Positions 27,001 to 38,733 of a stretch of DNA of 64,000 bases are shown piece after piece. Under the pieces are notes generated by a model. It had not been told where the DNA came from. It was given only the letters and a program-made list of their open reading frames with translations, and ran no database searches. Position numbers and translations under genes: made by a program. The stretch is from assembly GCF_050948175.1 (NCBI RefSeq), contig NC_135195.1:1729001-1793000 (forward strand). Direction: 5' to 3'. Position 1 is the stretch's first letter. Each line of letters opens with the position of its first letter. This DNA comes from Xylocopa sonorina. Its lineage: Eukaryota > Arthropoda > Insecta > Hymenoptera > Apidae.

Positions 27001-30000
27001 AAAATAGAAGATTTCCGATGAATGTACGATCTGTTCGTACGATGTCTGTTCGCTTCATCTTAAATTACTTTTTTAGAGGTCTTCCTATTATCCTTGCAAC
27101 CCTAACTAACGCGGCTGAAATTTTATTCATCAGATTTGAAACGACGTCGTTTATTACCAACAGACTTAATAAATCTTCGAAAGAACTTGTTTTGCGTTCA
27201 TAGTTCTGATTTCAGTAGTAAGTAAGATTTCAGTAATAGTTCTCAAACTATTTTTTAGTCAAAGAGAATATTTTTAATAGGACTTGCTCAATTTTTAAAG
27301 AGATATACTATGGTAGACATGAATCTTATCCAGCTGATCAACCAATATAATAGTGTAACCATATGTGGATGAATTCTTTAGAGCAAGTTATATGTTAATC
27401 TAACGGAAAAAGCATATAGTTCCATTAAAAGAAAGAAAAAAATAGAAATCACTTAAAAATTTTTTACTCCTCCGCGTATGTAACATATGTGGCTTACATC
27501 CACAACGAAGTATCTTATGAAACATGATATGTTCTATTTAACATACTTCGCTTTCGAATGACAAATATTTTGGGACGCAAGTACACTTGTAGAGCTGCAA
27601 AAAAACTAAAGAAGAAAGAATGATGAAGAAGAAGAGGAAAAATGGTTAATAAACGCAGTTATGTCAAGAAGTTATTGAATATGTAAGATCTAGTAATTTA
27701 AATGATAGCTTGTTAGAAGGCTGTGGCGTTATGAACGTGGAATAGTTTAATCGTTACTTTAATTTTGCCTAGGTTCGCACTGGGATACAACCGAAAACCG
27801 GAAACGGAAAGTATAGGTTATTCGATTAACCACAACCTTCGATCACAAGGTTGCTTTCTGAGCTATACAGGGGAGTCGCGAATCAGGTAGTATGAGAACG
27901 GGATGGGCAAGGGAGAGACAGGGTTCACTCTCGAAAATCGAACTTTGGTACTGACGGCTCTTTCTCGATAGCCTCGAACCGAAATCGGCCGAGAAAGGGC
28001 CACGGGATTTACAGAAATGACAGAATAAACGCGACGAGTGATTCGGAAGGTACCACGCACGGTTATCAGTTGTACAAAGAAAGGTAATAGATCGCAATAA
28101 GAATAGCGTCTCGTTCTTACTCTTTCAACGCTGATTGTTGCTGCATTGTTGCTGTTTCGGCATTGTTCGGGGCATCGATCAGTGGATCTCGACAATTGTT
28201 TCTCCCCAGGGGCGACCCCTTGGCACTCCGGTTTTCCTAATTGTTCGTTCTCGACGCGCTTTTCTGGGCTGATCGCTCTTCTCTAGAGGCTAGGAGGGAG
28301 TTGATCCTTCCGCGTCCTATGGAATAACTCCTGGCTATCATCTGGAACAGCGGAGTAGCGGTTGGGGTTTTTGGGACTTCACCAGGCGGGACTGCTACAA
28401 GGTCAATCTCCCAGGGTCTTCTTCTGTCTACCGTCGAGCCTTCTCCCGTTGCCTTGACGCGCAACCTTCGCGAGGGTGGGTTTCGGGTCGTCGATCGCCT
28501 TCTTATTTATGCTTAATGTCACAGTCCGACGTATGATCTTGACGTCTGACTTATGACGTCACCATGTCACAGTGTATATGTATATAGAATGAACTTAACG
28601 AATCCAAATATAGCGATTGTTTATTAGTTTTTACCGCGACGGCAGAAATACTAAACTTCAACGCTATACATATACACGTAGATTATATCAATTAATTGTA
28701 TTTTATACTAACTTATTCGCAACCGTTTGCATTCATCACCAGGCAGTAACGCTCAATTTATAACTCTTTCTTCACTGTTACATTCTAGCTGCGTTGCATT
28801 TATTACGCACATAGACGTCACGCATATATCATTTACACCCGAGCATTTTTCATTTCAGTGTGCATTGTAAATTCAGATCATGAAACTTCCACGTTGCGGT
28901 ATTCGTAACGGTATCTGTTACAAAAATCCCAGAAACCCGTTAATGAATGATGGAACTATGTCCCGGAAATATTTTATTAACCTATATTTTTCTATAATAC
29001 TTCAAGGGACTGGAAATGTTGGAAACTGTTGGAAATTCTTGAAATTAGAAACAATTATAATGTTTTTCGAATCCGAGCAGTAACTGATCCATGAAATTAT
29101 TGTTTAATTTTAATTTCCTGTAGATAGGATTTTTGCTAGGAATTTGTTGTTCCGAACATCTATTCTTTTATTATAACTATATGTATACACATGTACTACT
29201 CGTTTTACTTGATCTATTTCAATCAATTTTCAATTACAATGTATTTGAATAAATTTCGAGCCTTTAATGCTGTACCTAATTGAAAGATACATCCATTTCA
29301 CTAGGAAAACTGCACGGTTATTGGGTTTTCAGTGCATTTTTAATAAAAATTTCCATCGACGATCGAGCTCTCTGAAATTATAGATTCGTCTGTTAGATCG
29401 GAAAACTGCTCGGACGGCTTATACGGGCTACGTTCGAATACCCTCGAGTTCGAAGCCCTTCAGCGGAACATGAAACGGCTGGCTACTTCAAATTGCTATT
29501 TTCACTTCGCGACGGAGTTTACAAATCGTCGTCCTCTATTCGACGTCGAAACTTCCGACGGACACTCGGTACGGCCCGTTTTAAATTCTCGTTAACGTTT
29601 GCCAAGCTTCCGGCCAGGTTGATCTTTAATTCACCAGGCACCGCTCGAACGCGATGGAAAAATTGTTATTCCGTCGGTTAATAGGAAGCTCACGACAAGG
29701 CTGCCACAAGGGAGTAACGAAGTGGACCTTCGCTTGTAAAACACGATCGACCCGCACGTTTCTTTGCTCTGTTCATTGATCGGTTTTCTTCAAGCTTCGC
29801 TAAATTATGCCTCGCTTTATGCAGAAAGTAACCAATCCATAAAGGGTAGGGAAAAAAAGGAAAATAAATTATAATTAAGTTTCACGTGTTTTAACTCATT
29901 ATTACCACTAAACTTTGTTTGTTTATCAATGAATTGGAGAATATTGGTGCGTCGAATAAGACGATACTCTATAAAATTGTAGAACATGAAGAACATTATT

Positions 30001-33000
30001 TATTATTTACTGTTCATGAAATTAAACCTATTTTTAGTAAACTGCATTATATTTAGACATTGAGATTTTCCATTGAAATTACGTAATTCTCTATAACACT
30101 TTTCTTTTTATATTTTCAGAAGTAATAAATTAATCTAATTTAGGATTAATTTAGGTTATAATATCCAATTTAATTACTTCATAAAATCAACCATTAAACT
30201 ATGGAGCCATATCGTCTTCTTGTTATACGAGTCGATTGTTTCTCTGCATAACGCGTTTCCTTTCCCATCTATCGGAACGATTTTCTTCCAACAGCATTTT
30301 GTTATAATTATTTCGAGGAATTTCTAAATTTACTGTAACATGAAAACACTGAAGAAGTATCTGATAAAACGGGAGAAGTTCCGTTTTTAAATGGAAATTT
30401 ATTCTAAATTCGTAGCCCTTCGTCTGTACATAAGCGTGGAAATTGAAAGAGAAATGGGACAAGGATGACGCTAGAAGCCGTTTTTGCCGGGAAGGAAATG
30501 CTTGTTAGAATAATTCCTTTAGAACCACCATCTATACTTATTTCTATAGGTAATACATGTAATGTTGTAGTTGTAATGTGGACATTTTTCAAATCCAAAA
30601 GTTTCAGTTAAATACTTTTAATGTACTACTTTTTCAAATATTAATATCAACGTTTATTCACAAAGTAAATGCAATTAAAAACGCTCCATACATCTATTCG
30701 TAACACAAGCATTTAAAAGCTTCAAAATATGTTTTGAATATAAAATGTGTTTTCAACCGCCTTCGCCTTTGATATTGTTGAGCACCTTGTTTGATATCAT
30801 TGGCCATGTGTAATACCATGCCCAATTAACATTGGCAAAGAAATAGTTATCGGTCGTGATAGACCAAACGACTCATTTTACCAATCGTTACGAAAGTTGT
30901 AATTTATCTATCGACTAAAGACCTTTAAACAATTATTAGTTATTTTATTTTGTGTCACAATGACTGAGCAGCGGTTGATTCGCAACAATATCTTCTCTTT
31001 AACTTTACGTAAATTCACAAGTCGCATAAAATGCCATAAAAATCAGTGCAAACGAATTCGCTGGATCGGTACGAGAGGACAAAAGCAGAGAAATAACGAA
31101 ATCAGTTTTACCGTAACAGATTTCCCCTCTTTTCAAGCACGCTGTTGTCACTCGCTCTATTCGTTGTGTTCGATTGGTCGCGAGTCAGCTTCTTTGTCAA
31201 CGTTTCGACAACGTTCCATCTCCCAGTCGTTCTCGCGAGACACGGACAGAAAAAGGAGCAGGGGACGCGAAACTTGCTTCTAATCCGGTTAAAAGTAGGA
31301 AAACTTTCTCGTGAGCTTCTGGCCGGGAAGTCCTCGTTCCGTTGGACTTCACGGAATCTTAAACTCGACACAGTATTTTCGCTGGCCGCCTCGCGTCTCC
31401 AGCCGCCCAATCTCCTGTTGTATCTTCCTTCTCTGATCATATCCAACGGTTTCGAGGACCCAGTCCTCGTCTTTCCGCCTCCTTTGTTCTCCGTTCCATT
31501 CTTCTTATTTCGACTTGAGACTATCGGCAGCTGGAGAGCGTCCCTTTAATTAGAAGATGGTTCCTCCTCGAGTCGTTTCGTGGATACGATCACGAGTTAC
31601 GCGATCGTTCTTATGAGCCGGATAATAAAAGCTTAATTGAGAAGCTAAACGTCGAGCAACATCTGGACCAATACATCGGATTACCAGTCGATACGAGGCC
31701 TCGCCTTTATGTGCCAAGCCGGACTAGCCGGAGATTTAACGTATTCCCGCGTGCTCGTTAGGCGGAATTAAATTTGCAAAGCAGAGGCAATATCTATTGA
31801 CGTCATCGTACGGTGAACGAGTTCTCGTTTGTTTGGAGAATTTCTCCTTTCTTTTTTAAATACCAATTTTCGTTTTATGCGATCGAGAACGCGAACGGTG
31901 GTCGACTGAAAAGAAGACTCGAATAAAAACAGCGTATTCAGTGGATAGTATTTTTTGGTTCGGTTGTTAAGAATATTTCAAGTTTGCGAGAGAAATCCGT
32001 ATTACTAGGTTTTGGCATATTCATGAGTTTTATAATGAGGGTAAAGTGGCCTCAATCTGCATAATCTTTTTGCTAGGTATGATTTTTCGACCTGGTAATT
32101 CAATGTGATTACGTTTCACTCGACTTGTTTTATCGTTAATTGCAAAAACTAATTAAGGACCTTAAAAGTATCGAATGATAAAACATGTAACATTGTATTT
32201 CCTAAAATTTCGATTTCTTTTTAACTTATTAATTTATTATAAGCTTTGTTGGCCATTACCTTGAATGACGCTGTTTTTAAACTTTTAGTTACAATGTTAC
32301 GAAATTAATTCCCAAGTAATTCATATACTTTCATATTATATTAACCACACTTTTTCTTCAGTCCATTTAATCGTTGTACAACTCGTAATTAAAATGTAAA
32401 ATCTACGTGAATTTGGAAATATGGCTTTAACATAAATCATTCATAAACATGTTTGTGCGAAATTTAGAAATGTTTGTAAACTCAGCGTGACATCCATTAA
32501 CTAAGTTAAAACTGAAAAATGAACAAATTTAAGAAGGAGTTCGGAACGACTAAAATCCCTGATAAGAGCACAAAGTGCACCCTTTTTCTGTCGTCTAATC
32601 GTCTAACGGCGATGCTTCGATTTTAGATCGATCATTTATTTTGATCAGATTCGAGATAGGATGAAAGCTTAGAAATTATCGTTCCACGGGAAGCATAAAC
32701 GCGATATGCAAACACCCCTGGCGCATTAGCGACTTCCATCATCCCCCGAATAATAGTTCTGAAAGGGTGCGCTTTACGAAACTCTGGCTGGAGAAGACTT
32801 TTATCTGGAACAAGCACGGAAGAAAACAAGCTGACGAACCGAACACAAAAACGGTACTGTTCTGTTCTGTTCTGGAGTATCGTTTGCAACATCTTGATCG
32901 ATCGGTTTCATTGATACACCTGGGAGAAACGAGCGCTTGCCGATTGAAATGGTTACCATTTAAAGTGTATCGCTGGCTCGTATATGTGCTGTTACTTTCC

Positions 33001-36000
33001 AACGTGTACCGAAGGGTTTCGTCTGTTCTTCACACAAATGGATCCATTTTAAAATGCATGGGTACGAAATCGTTTCAACTTTGGACAAATATTTCGGTAG
33101 ATTTAATGGAATGGTACTAATAAAATTGAATTATTTAAAAGTACCGATATTTGTATGTATAAAATGATTGTATTAAAACTTGCAAACTATAATTGTTATC
33201 ATTAAGCAGATATACATTGTTCAAAAATGATATTTAGAGAGATATTAATGCAATATTAAGGTACAATGTAATAGAAAAGTAAATTTATATGAAACAAATT
33301 CATTCTATTACATAGACCACTTTTATAATCGACGTACAAATGAGTGCAAGCCTCGAAAAGTTTATGTTACACTGTATCAGGTAAATTGTGATGAGTTTCT
33401 CTTGTATTTTGATTAAAGATCAATACAATAATTTATATCGCAGCATTTAATCCACTTACTTCTAGACTATACTCTAAACCTTTCTTCTACAAGTTTCAAA
33501 CAGCTAACGTGATTCTGGTATTTGTGTTGGACATTGTACTCGCTTCTAACAAAATATCCGTAACCTATAGATATGTACTAAAACAATCGGCAGAAATTGC
33601 AGAAACTACAATGTTGACCAGAATAAAGCATCATTTACTTAAACATACAGTGACAATACGTTTACCCATGGCAACAATACCCAAGGAGCCATTACTTTAT
33701 TTCGAGATTTCTAATAAGCATTTTACAACGATAATTCGAGTCAGTTTGTAGCATGCTATCGTCAAAAGTCGAGGCGTTTTTCGAATTTATTGCTTGGTAC
33801 AGTAATATTAGGGCACACGGAATTTCTTTACGTGTCATTTGAAGGTGCAACGGTACCTTCGAGTAAGCTTTAGCGAAGAACAACCGTTTAGTCGAGTTTC
33901 TTCCCCCTTTTCCACCATGTACATATTTATCAACCATTTAGAGATCAATTATCGTTCTCTCACTTCTCCTGTAAAATTTGCAAATAGTGAATTCGTATGC
34001 CTCGAGAAAAAGCACACGCCCATATCGCAAGAAGAGCATTTTTTTAACAGTAATTTTTATTAAGTTAAATATGTTTTTTATATATATGAAGTAAAATTAA
34101 ATAGCGAAGCGTTAATTACTAATAACATGTTCAATTGTGGTTTCAAATGGTAAAATTATTTTTCACAAAGGGTTAAAGCGCGTTACAAATTAAAACATAT
34201 TTTGTCCATTATCGTACTCTTTAGAGGTAGGAAGAAACAAAGTGAATCGTTTATTCTAGTTTCCGCATACCTGTGAAAGCATTCTCACCGCTGATCAGCA
34301 CAGAAGCATAGATCCTCGCGGTTTCCACGCTAAAGGACACGAGACGCTCAAGTTTCGCATACCATATCAATCACTGTTCATCCTGTTTCCTGAAGAGGCG
34401 TATGTTCAATTAGGACACAACGTGGAAAGTTTCTCGCAGCAAAGCCTCTTCGATCGATAGCGATGCCGCGAATGCACAATAAGATGATTTTCCAACGGAA
34501 CCTTTACCTTTAACGTGGCGTGTACTTGGGACACGTTCTCACAAGGAATCGCAACTACAAACTTGCTCGATATTTCGCGTCGTTGGTTCACTCGTGGCAT
34601 TCAATCTAAAGACGCCTTATAAATTTTCAGTCGTTTGCACACGGTTCAATCCGCGGTTTTGTTTCTTTTCGTTGAAACCTGGATCCGCTCTGGAAAATGT
34701 ATATATGTCGAGCTTGAAAAATACGCAAGTACAGTTGAAAAAATAGAAATTTGTCTTGGAAAATGTATTGTAGATTAATCTTGCTAAATGTGGGGCAATG
34801 CCATTTCTAGTAGGTTCTTTAGAAAATAATAGAAAATTATTCCATTTCAAAGTACTTATATTTTAATAAGATATATTTAAATTAATTTAAAGCAAAATAA
34901 ATCGAAATACGTAAATAGTGAACAGAAATGAAAAAATTCACATTTCAGGTCGTTGAGATACTATAACTTATGTCTAATCAAAAGAAAGACTAATCACAAA
35001 GTCTAATCAAAAGAAGATTCTCTGAGTATATGAGTTCTATGATAACAACTATTATTCTTCGACTTTGACCGTTATTCCCAAATTGCTTATTTATAAGAAC
35101 GTTTAAATTCATCGACTACACATAGCATCGCTGCGTGTCGTGAAAATCAGATCGATCGATTCAAATTGGTCACGAAACATAACGCTCACCGCAGTGACGA
35201 GTTCGAATTCCGTGGCCAGAAAAATTCACTTAAGTACACTCCGGGAATCTCGGGAGGCTCCGCAGCCTGCAAGATTTTACCCGGGAAACGGGAGCAACCA
35301 CCGTGTCACGTACTCTCCACGCTCTATTTTTCGCTTTGTTTTTCAAGCGTAGCCGAAAGAATGTGACACCTTGTTGCACGTTTCCTACAAATTTCCGCGT
35401 TTACGCTCGCTTACCTAATTATCAAATAGGAGCTGTTTACTTTTGCGAACGGGTGACGTCCACGTCAGTCTGAACACGTGTTCACCGTAAACATAAAAAG
35501 TTTATACAAGCAAATGTTAGAGAATAATAATTATGTAACAAATCGTTTCTGTACTTTAAATTACAATTTTTCATTTTTAGTCAGTGTTTTTTCGCATTTG
35601 TTAAGTTGTTTCGCTATCTTTTAATAACCGTATATTATATTTCATATTTTATTTAAACAAATACTGAAAAAAATCAAAGATACTTGACCACATATTGTTT
35701 TATAATATCTAGGTGCGTTAAATTCCCGGATTTTTTTATTAGATCAATATTTCCCAAACAAAAATCGTCATCGGTAAGAAAGACTAAAGTTTCGAATAAA
35801 TAGACAGCCTTTTTAATTGATAACCAAAGCCGAAAAAGTAATTTTGATAAAGGGAATCTAGTGACCGCGGCGGTGCGCCATTTCGAAAATGCAATATGTA
35901 TTCTATTGTCACGTTCGCTTTCAGCTCCAGACATCAGAATCGTGGATGAGGCCAGGCACGAATTACGTGATCGGTACTACAAAACCGGGAGCGGTATCGA

Positions 36001-38592
36001 GCTGGCGTGTGTCGCACGGCCATCTTGCCCCGACTCGAGGATACCACATCCTGTCTGGAGGAAAAATGGCGAGACGTTGCCGGATCGTGTCAACGTTTAT
36101 CACATTAATGGGTGAGTATACACACCGACAGAACGATGGATCGAACGGTACACGGAGGTAGATAGGCCGCGTTCCGATTTGCGCCCGCTTATCGATGCGC
36201 AATTGTGCCCCGCGTATCACCGGACACGCTCCACTTTATCGTCCCGTCTCTCCGCTACGAGCCACCAAGCAAGCTACCTACCGCCCGCTTGCATCCTTTC
36301 TGGGTAACGAGCGAACCGTTTAATCTCCCTTGAGGCGTTCTACGAGTCGTTCGACGAGTCGTTCGACGACCTTACCACCGGTATCTCGGTTGCTTTGTTC
36401 GCCTACATTTTTTATTTCGACCGTCTGTTCGTTTGTGCGCGATGGAATTTTCGTTAGATTTAGAACGATACGATTGAGATTTTAATCGATATTACCTAAT
36501 CGACTGTTCATTTTCTGATACTTTAATATATACAAGAATATGGTATGTACTGAGTTACATAAACTTACTCAAGTTTTACGTAAATACGAACATTATGCAT
36601 AAATATTTACAAGACATAACAAACTTCTGACTAGCTTCTCTTATTGCAGTGAGACTGCAGCATGCTTCTGCCTGCTGCGGTAGAATCTAAATTGCTAGAT
36701 TAGGAGTCGATAGTGTCTCACTAAGTACGCTAAAGTCCCATCCATCAAGTTTTAGTCGGGCTTTATTCCTAGTCGGGGATACTCTTATCATTTAAATAAC
36801 AATGCTAAGGATCGAATAAAATTTACATTAAATTCAACTAATAAGGGAGCGCATCGAAAATGTGGATAAAAAAAAGTACTACAGGTTTGCGACACATTTA
36901 CGAGCTTAACTTTTAAAATCAAACTTTGATAAAATTATAAAATTTCACTATTATTTTTATTTTTGACTATCTTATAAGTTATAAGTAGTTTAATATTATT
37001 TACAAATTGTTTTAATTTTTAGTGCTGTTTAATAGTCTCACAATTGAATAGGTATCGTTCAAATGATTTTGGAAAAATATCTGTATGCATGTGCAACGCG
37101 TAACATGACAACGGGTTTTTCAGGTCGAACGAAGATTTGGTGACCAAGCTGTATATCGAGCAGGCGAAAAAGACTGACAGCGGCGAATACTCGTGTTCAG
37201 TGAGCCAATTCAGTACCGCCGCGGTGCATATTCACGTCCTGAATGGTAAATTGAATTAAATATTGTGCGTTGCTTTCGACTACGTATATTATGGAAAAAT
37301 GTTACAGAACGGTATACAAAATTTTAGTTAAATTGCGATAAAGGGAATATGTGTTTTTTGAGACGAATTTTGAGACAAAGAGAGGGAAGAGAAACGTAGA
37401 AATACATTTATATATATAGTAAGAATTGAGTAAGAAATTGAAATTAAACGCGCGGAAATGTATACTTTTATAAAAAAAATATAATTCATTAAATATTTTT
37501 TCTAGAAAATTCTAAATATTAAACAAATTTAAAAACAGAGAAATATTGTATTAAAATAATGCAAACTTCATTAGCGAAATAAAAATGAATACATATAAAT
37601 AATTGGGTTGTATAGTCTGATAATGTTAGAATACAAACATTGTTATAACAATATTAGCGCATATTGTACACGGTATTAGAAAAAAGCCATTCAATATTTA
37701 AATGATACATAAAACACACTGAGGTAAAAGAGCCTTAGCAAACGTAGGTTGAAAGATGAACCGTTTGTAAGATATAAACATTTTTGCTTACTAGTATTAG
37801 GATTAACTCGGTTGCTTCCGAGAAGGAACTTTTCGATTAGGAAACTTTTCCATGTAAAGACATCACGTAGCTAAAGCACTTCCATGCATAGCACGAACAT
37901 ATACATCAATTAGATACTTTGCAACTATGTAATACTACTATAAGAGTCGCAATCATCGATACACATCCAATTGATTCCGGACAAAATCTATCTGTCGGCA
38001 CTTAAATAAAAATATTCAGAATGCGGTTTATAACGGAAACAACTAGATTAATCATGATGGTAACAAACAAAAATGTTTATATTACACGAACGGTTCAATG
38101 TTCGACCTATATTCAGTAAAGCTTTTTTATTCAGTACAGTCTATTCTATGTGCCATATAAATATTGAATAGTTTTTTCTAATAGCCTGTGTATTAAAGTT
38201 TCATTAAAAATATTGGGCAATAAAAATACTGGCAAATAAAGGCAGTACTGCATTAATTTTAAACACGTACTACCATCAATATATTAACTTACATATCTTA
38301 AATTCATCATTCAGTAGGCAGTTAGCAATTTTATGAAACAATAAGAAAATTTGTTTTCACGTTTCACTTTTACATTATACGTGTCACGGTTAATATTGTG
38401 AAATATTGTTTAACTGTCAAGGTATTTCGTACGACTGTAATACTTATTTTTATTTTAGGTGAAAAACAAGCAGCAGTTCATCACGATCAATGGAATTCAG
38501 CATCAACGAACAATCACGAAGGAATGAACCACTTGTACATCACGATCACTGGTCTTCTTGTTCTTCGTACTTGGTTGATCGATTTACTATAA
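23825..38592 (+). CDS. Dpr-family two-Ig cell-surface protein (5 exons, 5' end missing)
   Basis: Join of 23825-24009, 24379-24592, 35925-36111, 37124-37245 and 38459-38592. All junctions have GT/AG borders and the phases agree (entry 1, then 0, 1, 2, 1), giving about 280 residues to a TAA stop. Order of parts: a linker with the Dpr hallmark WDPYF, Ig1 (Cys in LLDCRV and YVCQV), Ig2 (Cys in ELACVA and YSCSVS), the segment HVLNGEKQAAVHH that is typical of Dpr C-termini, then a hydrophobic tail without a charged cytoplasmic end, as in GPI-anchored Dprs. Dprs are neuronal surface proteins that pair with DIP proteins through Ig1 to specify synaptic partners; that role is inferred from family. From memory, FQYPNNWRL in Ig1 and DRYYKTGS at the start of Ig2 point to the dpr18-like branch, which I cannot verify here. 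The exon with the signal peptide is not included. Family confidence is high, orthology is moderate to low. Confidence 0.93.
24010..24378 (+). other. Dpr intron, 369 nt
   Basis: Splits the Ig1 domain between its first cysteine strand and the tryptophan strand. AT-rich, GT...AG borders, nothing else seen. Confidence 0.88.
24379..24592 (+). CDS. Dpr gene exon: second half of Ig1
   Basis: Acceptor attatag ends at 24378; donor TTAG|gtaacg is at 24593. It enters in phase 0 and leaves in phase 1. It encodes the Ig1 tryptophan strand (VMWLRRN), a sequon (NTT), the FQYPNNWRLAI strand, the DRGLYVCQV motif with the second cysteine, and PPRMLVTNVTVL, the usual end of a Dpr Ig1, with another sequon (NVT). 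The open frame reads past the donor into the intron until 24645; that extension is intronic by comparison with the family. Confidence 0.92.
26640..26910. promoter_or_regulatory. Intronic GC-richer island
   Basis: Balanced composition inside the AT-rich intron; a 75-codon frame has no recognised family. Candidate enhancer by composition only. Confidence 0.13.
27843..28546 (-). pseudogene. Degraded gag region of an LTR retroelement
   Basis: Read on the minus strand, directly downstream of the LTR and primer-binding-site-like sequence at 28547-28782. It has broken frames (28464-28237, 28195-27863, 28097-27843). At 28022-27981 the peptide CHFCKSRGPFSADF looks like a CCHC nucleocapsid knuckle in which the His and last Cys have been lost. 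No protease or reverse transcriptase follows, so the element is truncated. The assignment rests on the LTR plus knuckle combination. Confidence 0.45.
28547..28564 (-). other. Primer-binding-site-like sequence next to the LTR
   Basis: On the minus strand TGGTGACGTCATAAGTC follows the LTR end directly. TGG at this position pairs with the CCA end of a tRNA in LTR retrotransposons. The tRNA species was not determined. Confidence 0.42.
28565..28782 (-). mobile_element. LTR of a retrotransposon (218 bp, minus orientation)
   Basis: On the minus strand it starts TGTAACAGTGAAG and ends CACTGTGACA, so it has TG...CA ends, and it contains AATAAA in its 3' half as a poly(A) signal. It is followed by a TGG primer-binding-like sequence and gag-like remnants. 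No second LTR copy was seen in the window and no clear target duplication was found, so this is a 5' fragment sitting in the Dpr intron, antisense to the gene. Confidence 0.5.
29370..29780. promoter_or_regulatory. Intronic GC/CpG island
   Basis: CpG-containing island inside the 11-kb intron; one 62-codon frame without known family. Candidate regulatory DNA by composition only. Confidence 0.15.
31060..31850. promoter_or_regulatory. Intronic GC island with full CRE site
   Basis: Long GC-richer island. It has overlapping open frames of 134 codons (+, 31145-31549), 112 codons (-, 31446-31108) and 107 codons (+), none of recognised family, and a perfect CRE palindrome TGACGTCA at 31798-31805. The stretch 31600-31830 has low repeat content and homeodomain-like TTAATT cores, the look of an enhancer. 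Not proven. Confidence 0.18.
35925..36111 (+). CDS. Dpr gene exon: first half of Ig2
   Basis: Acceptor gctttcag ends at 35924; donor AATGG|gtgagt, close to consensus, is at 36112. It enters in phase 1 and leaves in phase 2. It begins APDIRIVDEA, continues through DRYYKTGSGIELACVA with the first Ig2 cysteine, and has the core tryptophan in HPVWRKNGE. A further cysteine (RPSCPDS) sits between the canonical Ig2 cysteine and the tryptophan; its pairing partner is not evident. Ig2 is the membrane-proximal domain. Confidence 0.92.
36112..37123 (+). other. Dpr intron, 1012 nt
   Basis: Splits the Ig2 domain. Its first 300 bases are GC-richer (36120-36430) with a short direct repeat of GAGTCGTTCGAC; the rest is AT-rich. 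No feature beyond that. Confidence 0.88.
37124..37245 (+). CDS. Dpr gene exon: second half of Ig2
   Basis: Acceptor tttttcag ends at 37123; donor AATG|gtaaat is at 37246. It enters in phase 2 and leaves in phase 1. It encodes SNEDLVTKLYIEQAKKTDSG and EYSCSVSQF, carrying the second Ig2 cysteine in the DSGxYxC signature, and ends with AAVHIHVLN. Splicing to the previous exon makes an NGS sequon across the junction. Confidence 0.93.
37246..38458 (+). other. Dpr intron, 1213 nt
   Basis: AT-rich, separates Ig2 from the C-terminal tail. Nothing else recognised. Confidence 0.88.
38459..38592 (+). CDS. Dpr gene last exon: C-terminal tail with GPI-anchor-like signal
   Basis: Acceptor ttttattttag ends at 38458 and the TAA stop is at 38590-38592. 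It encodes GEKQAAVHHDQWNSA, matching the conserved Dpr post-Ig2 segment, a polar Asn/Ser/His linker, then the hydrophobic end ITITGLLVLRTWLIDLL, which stops without a cytoplasmic domain. This is the layout of a GPI transamidase signal; the small residues in NSAS are plausible anchor sites. The single Arg inside the hydrophobic run is a little unusual. Confidence 0.9.
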
Positions 38593-38733
38593 AACTTGAA
38601 ACCATGAATGTACACTAATTCACATCGCCCTGTACTTAAAAGTGTCTATCATAAAACAAAACATTTATATTATAGTAACGGATCAGTATTAAAATGGATA
38701 TAAACTGCCGAACATGCGATTGTATGCAATAAA
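38593..38733 (+). other. Dpr 3'UTR up to first poly(A) signal
   Basis: AT-rich sequence directly after the TAA stop. The first AATAAA is at 38728-38733. Further AT-rich sequence follows, so a longer UTR is possible. Confidence 0.5.
38728..38733 (+). terminator. Poly(A) signal AATAAA
   Basis: First canonical hexamer after the stop codon, 136 bases downstream. Choice among later hexamers cannot be settled from sequence. Confidence 0.45.

Larger units (their letters stand above)
24593..35924 (+). other. Dpr intron, 11.3 kb, between Ig1 and Ig2
   Basis: Phase-1 intron between the two Ig domains. It contains an LTR-retroelement fragment on the opposite strand (27843-28782) and GC-rich islands at 26640-26910, 29370-29780 and 31060-31850. 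No additional exon of the gene was recognised. Confidence 0.85.

Noticed and set aside
31108..31549. Overlapping frames of 134, 112 and 107 codons on both strands
   Set aside because: Overlap on opposite strands in a GC-richer island is expected by chance; no domain, splice logic or family was seen.
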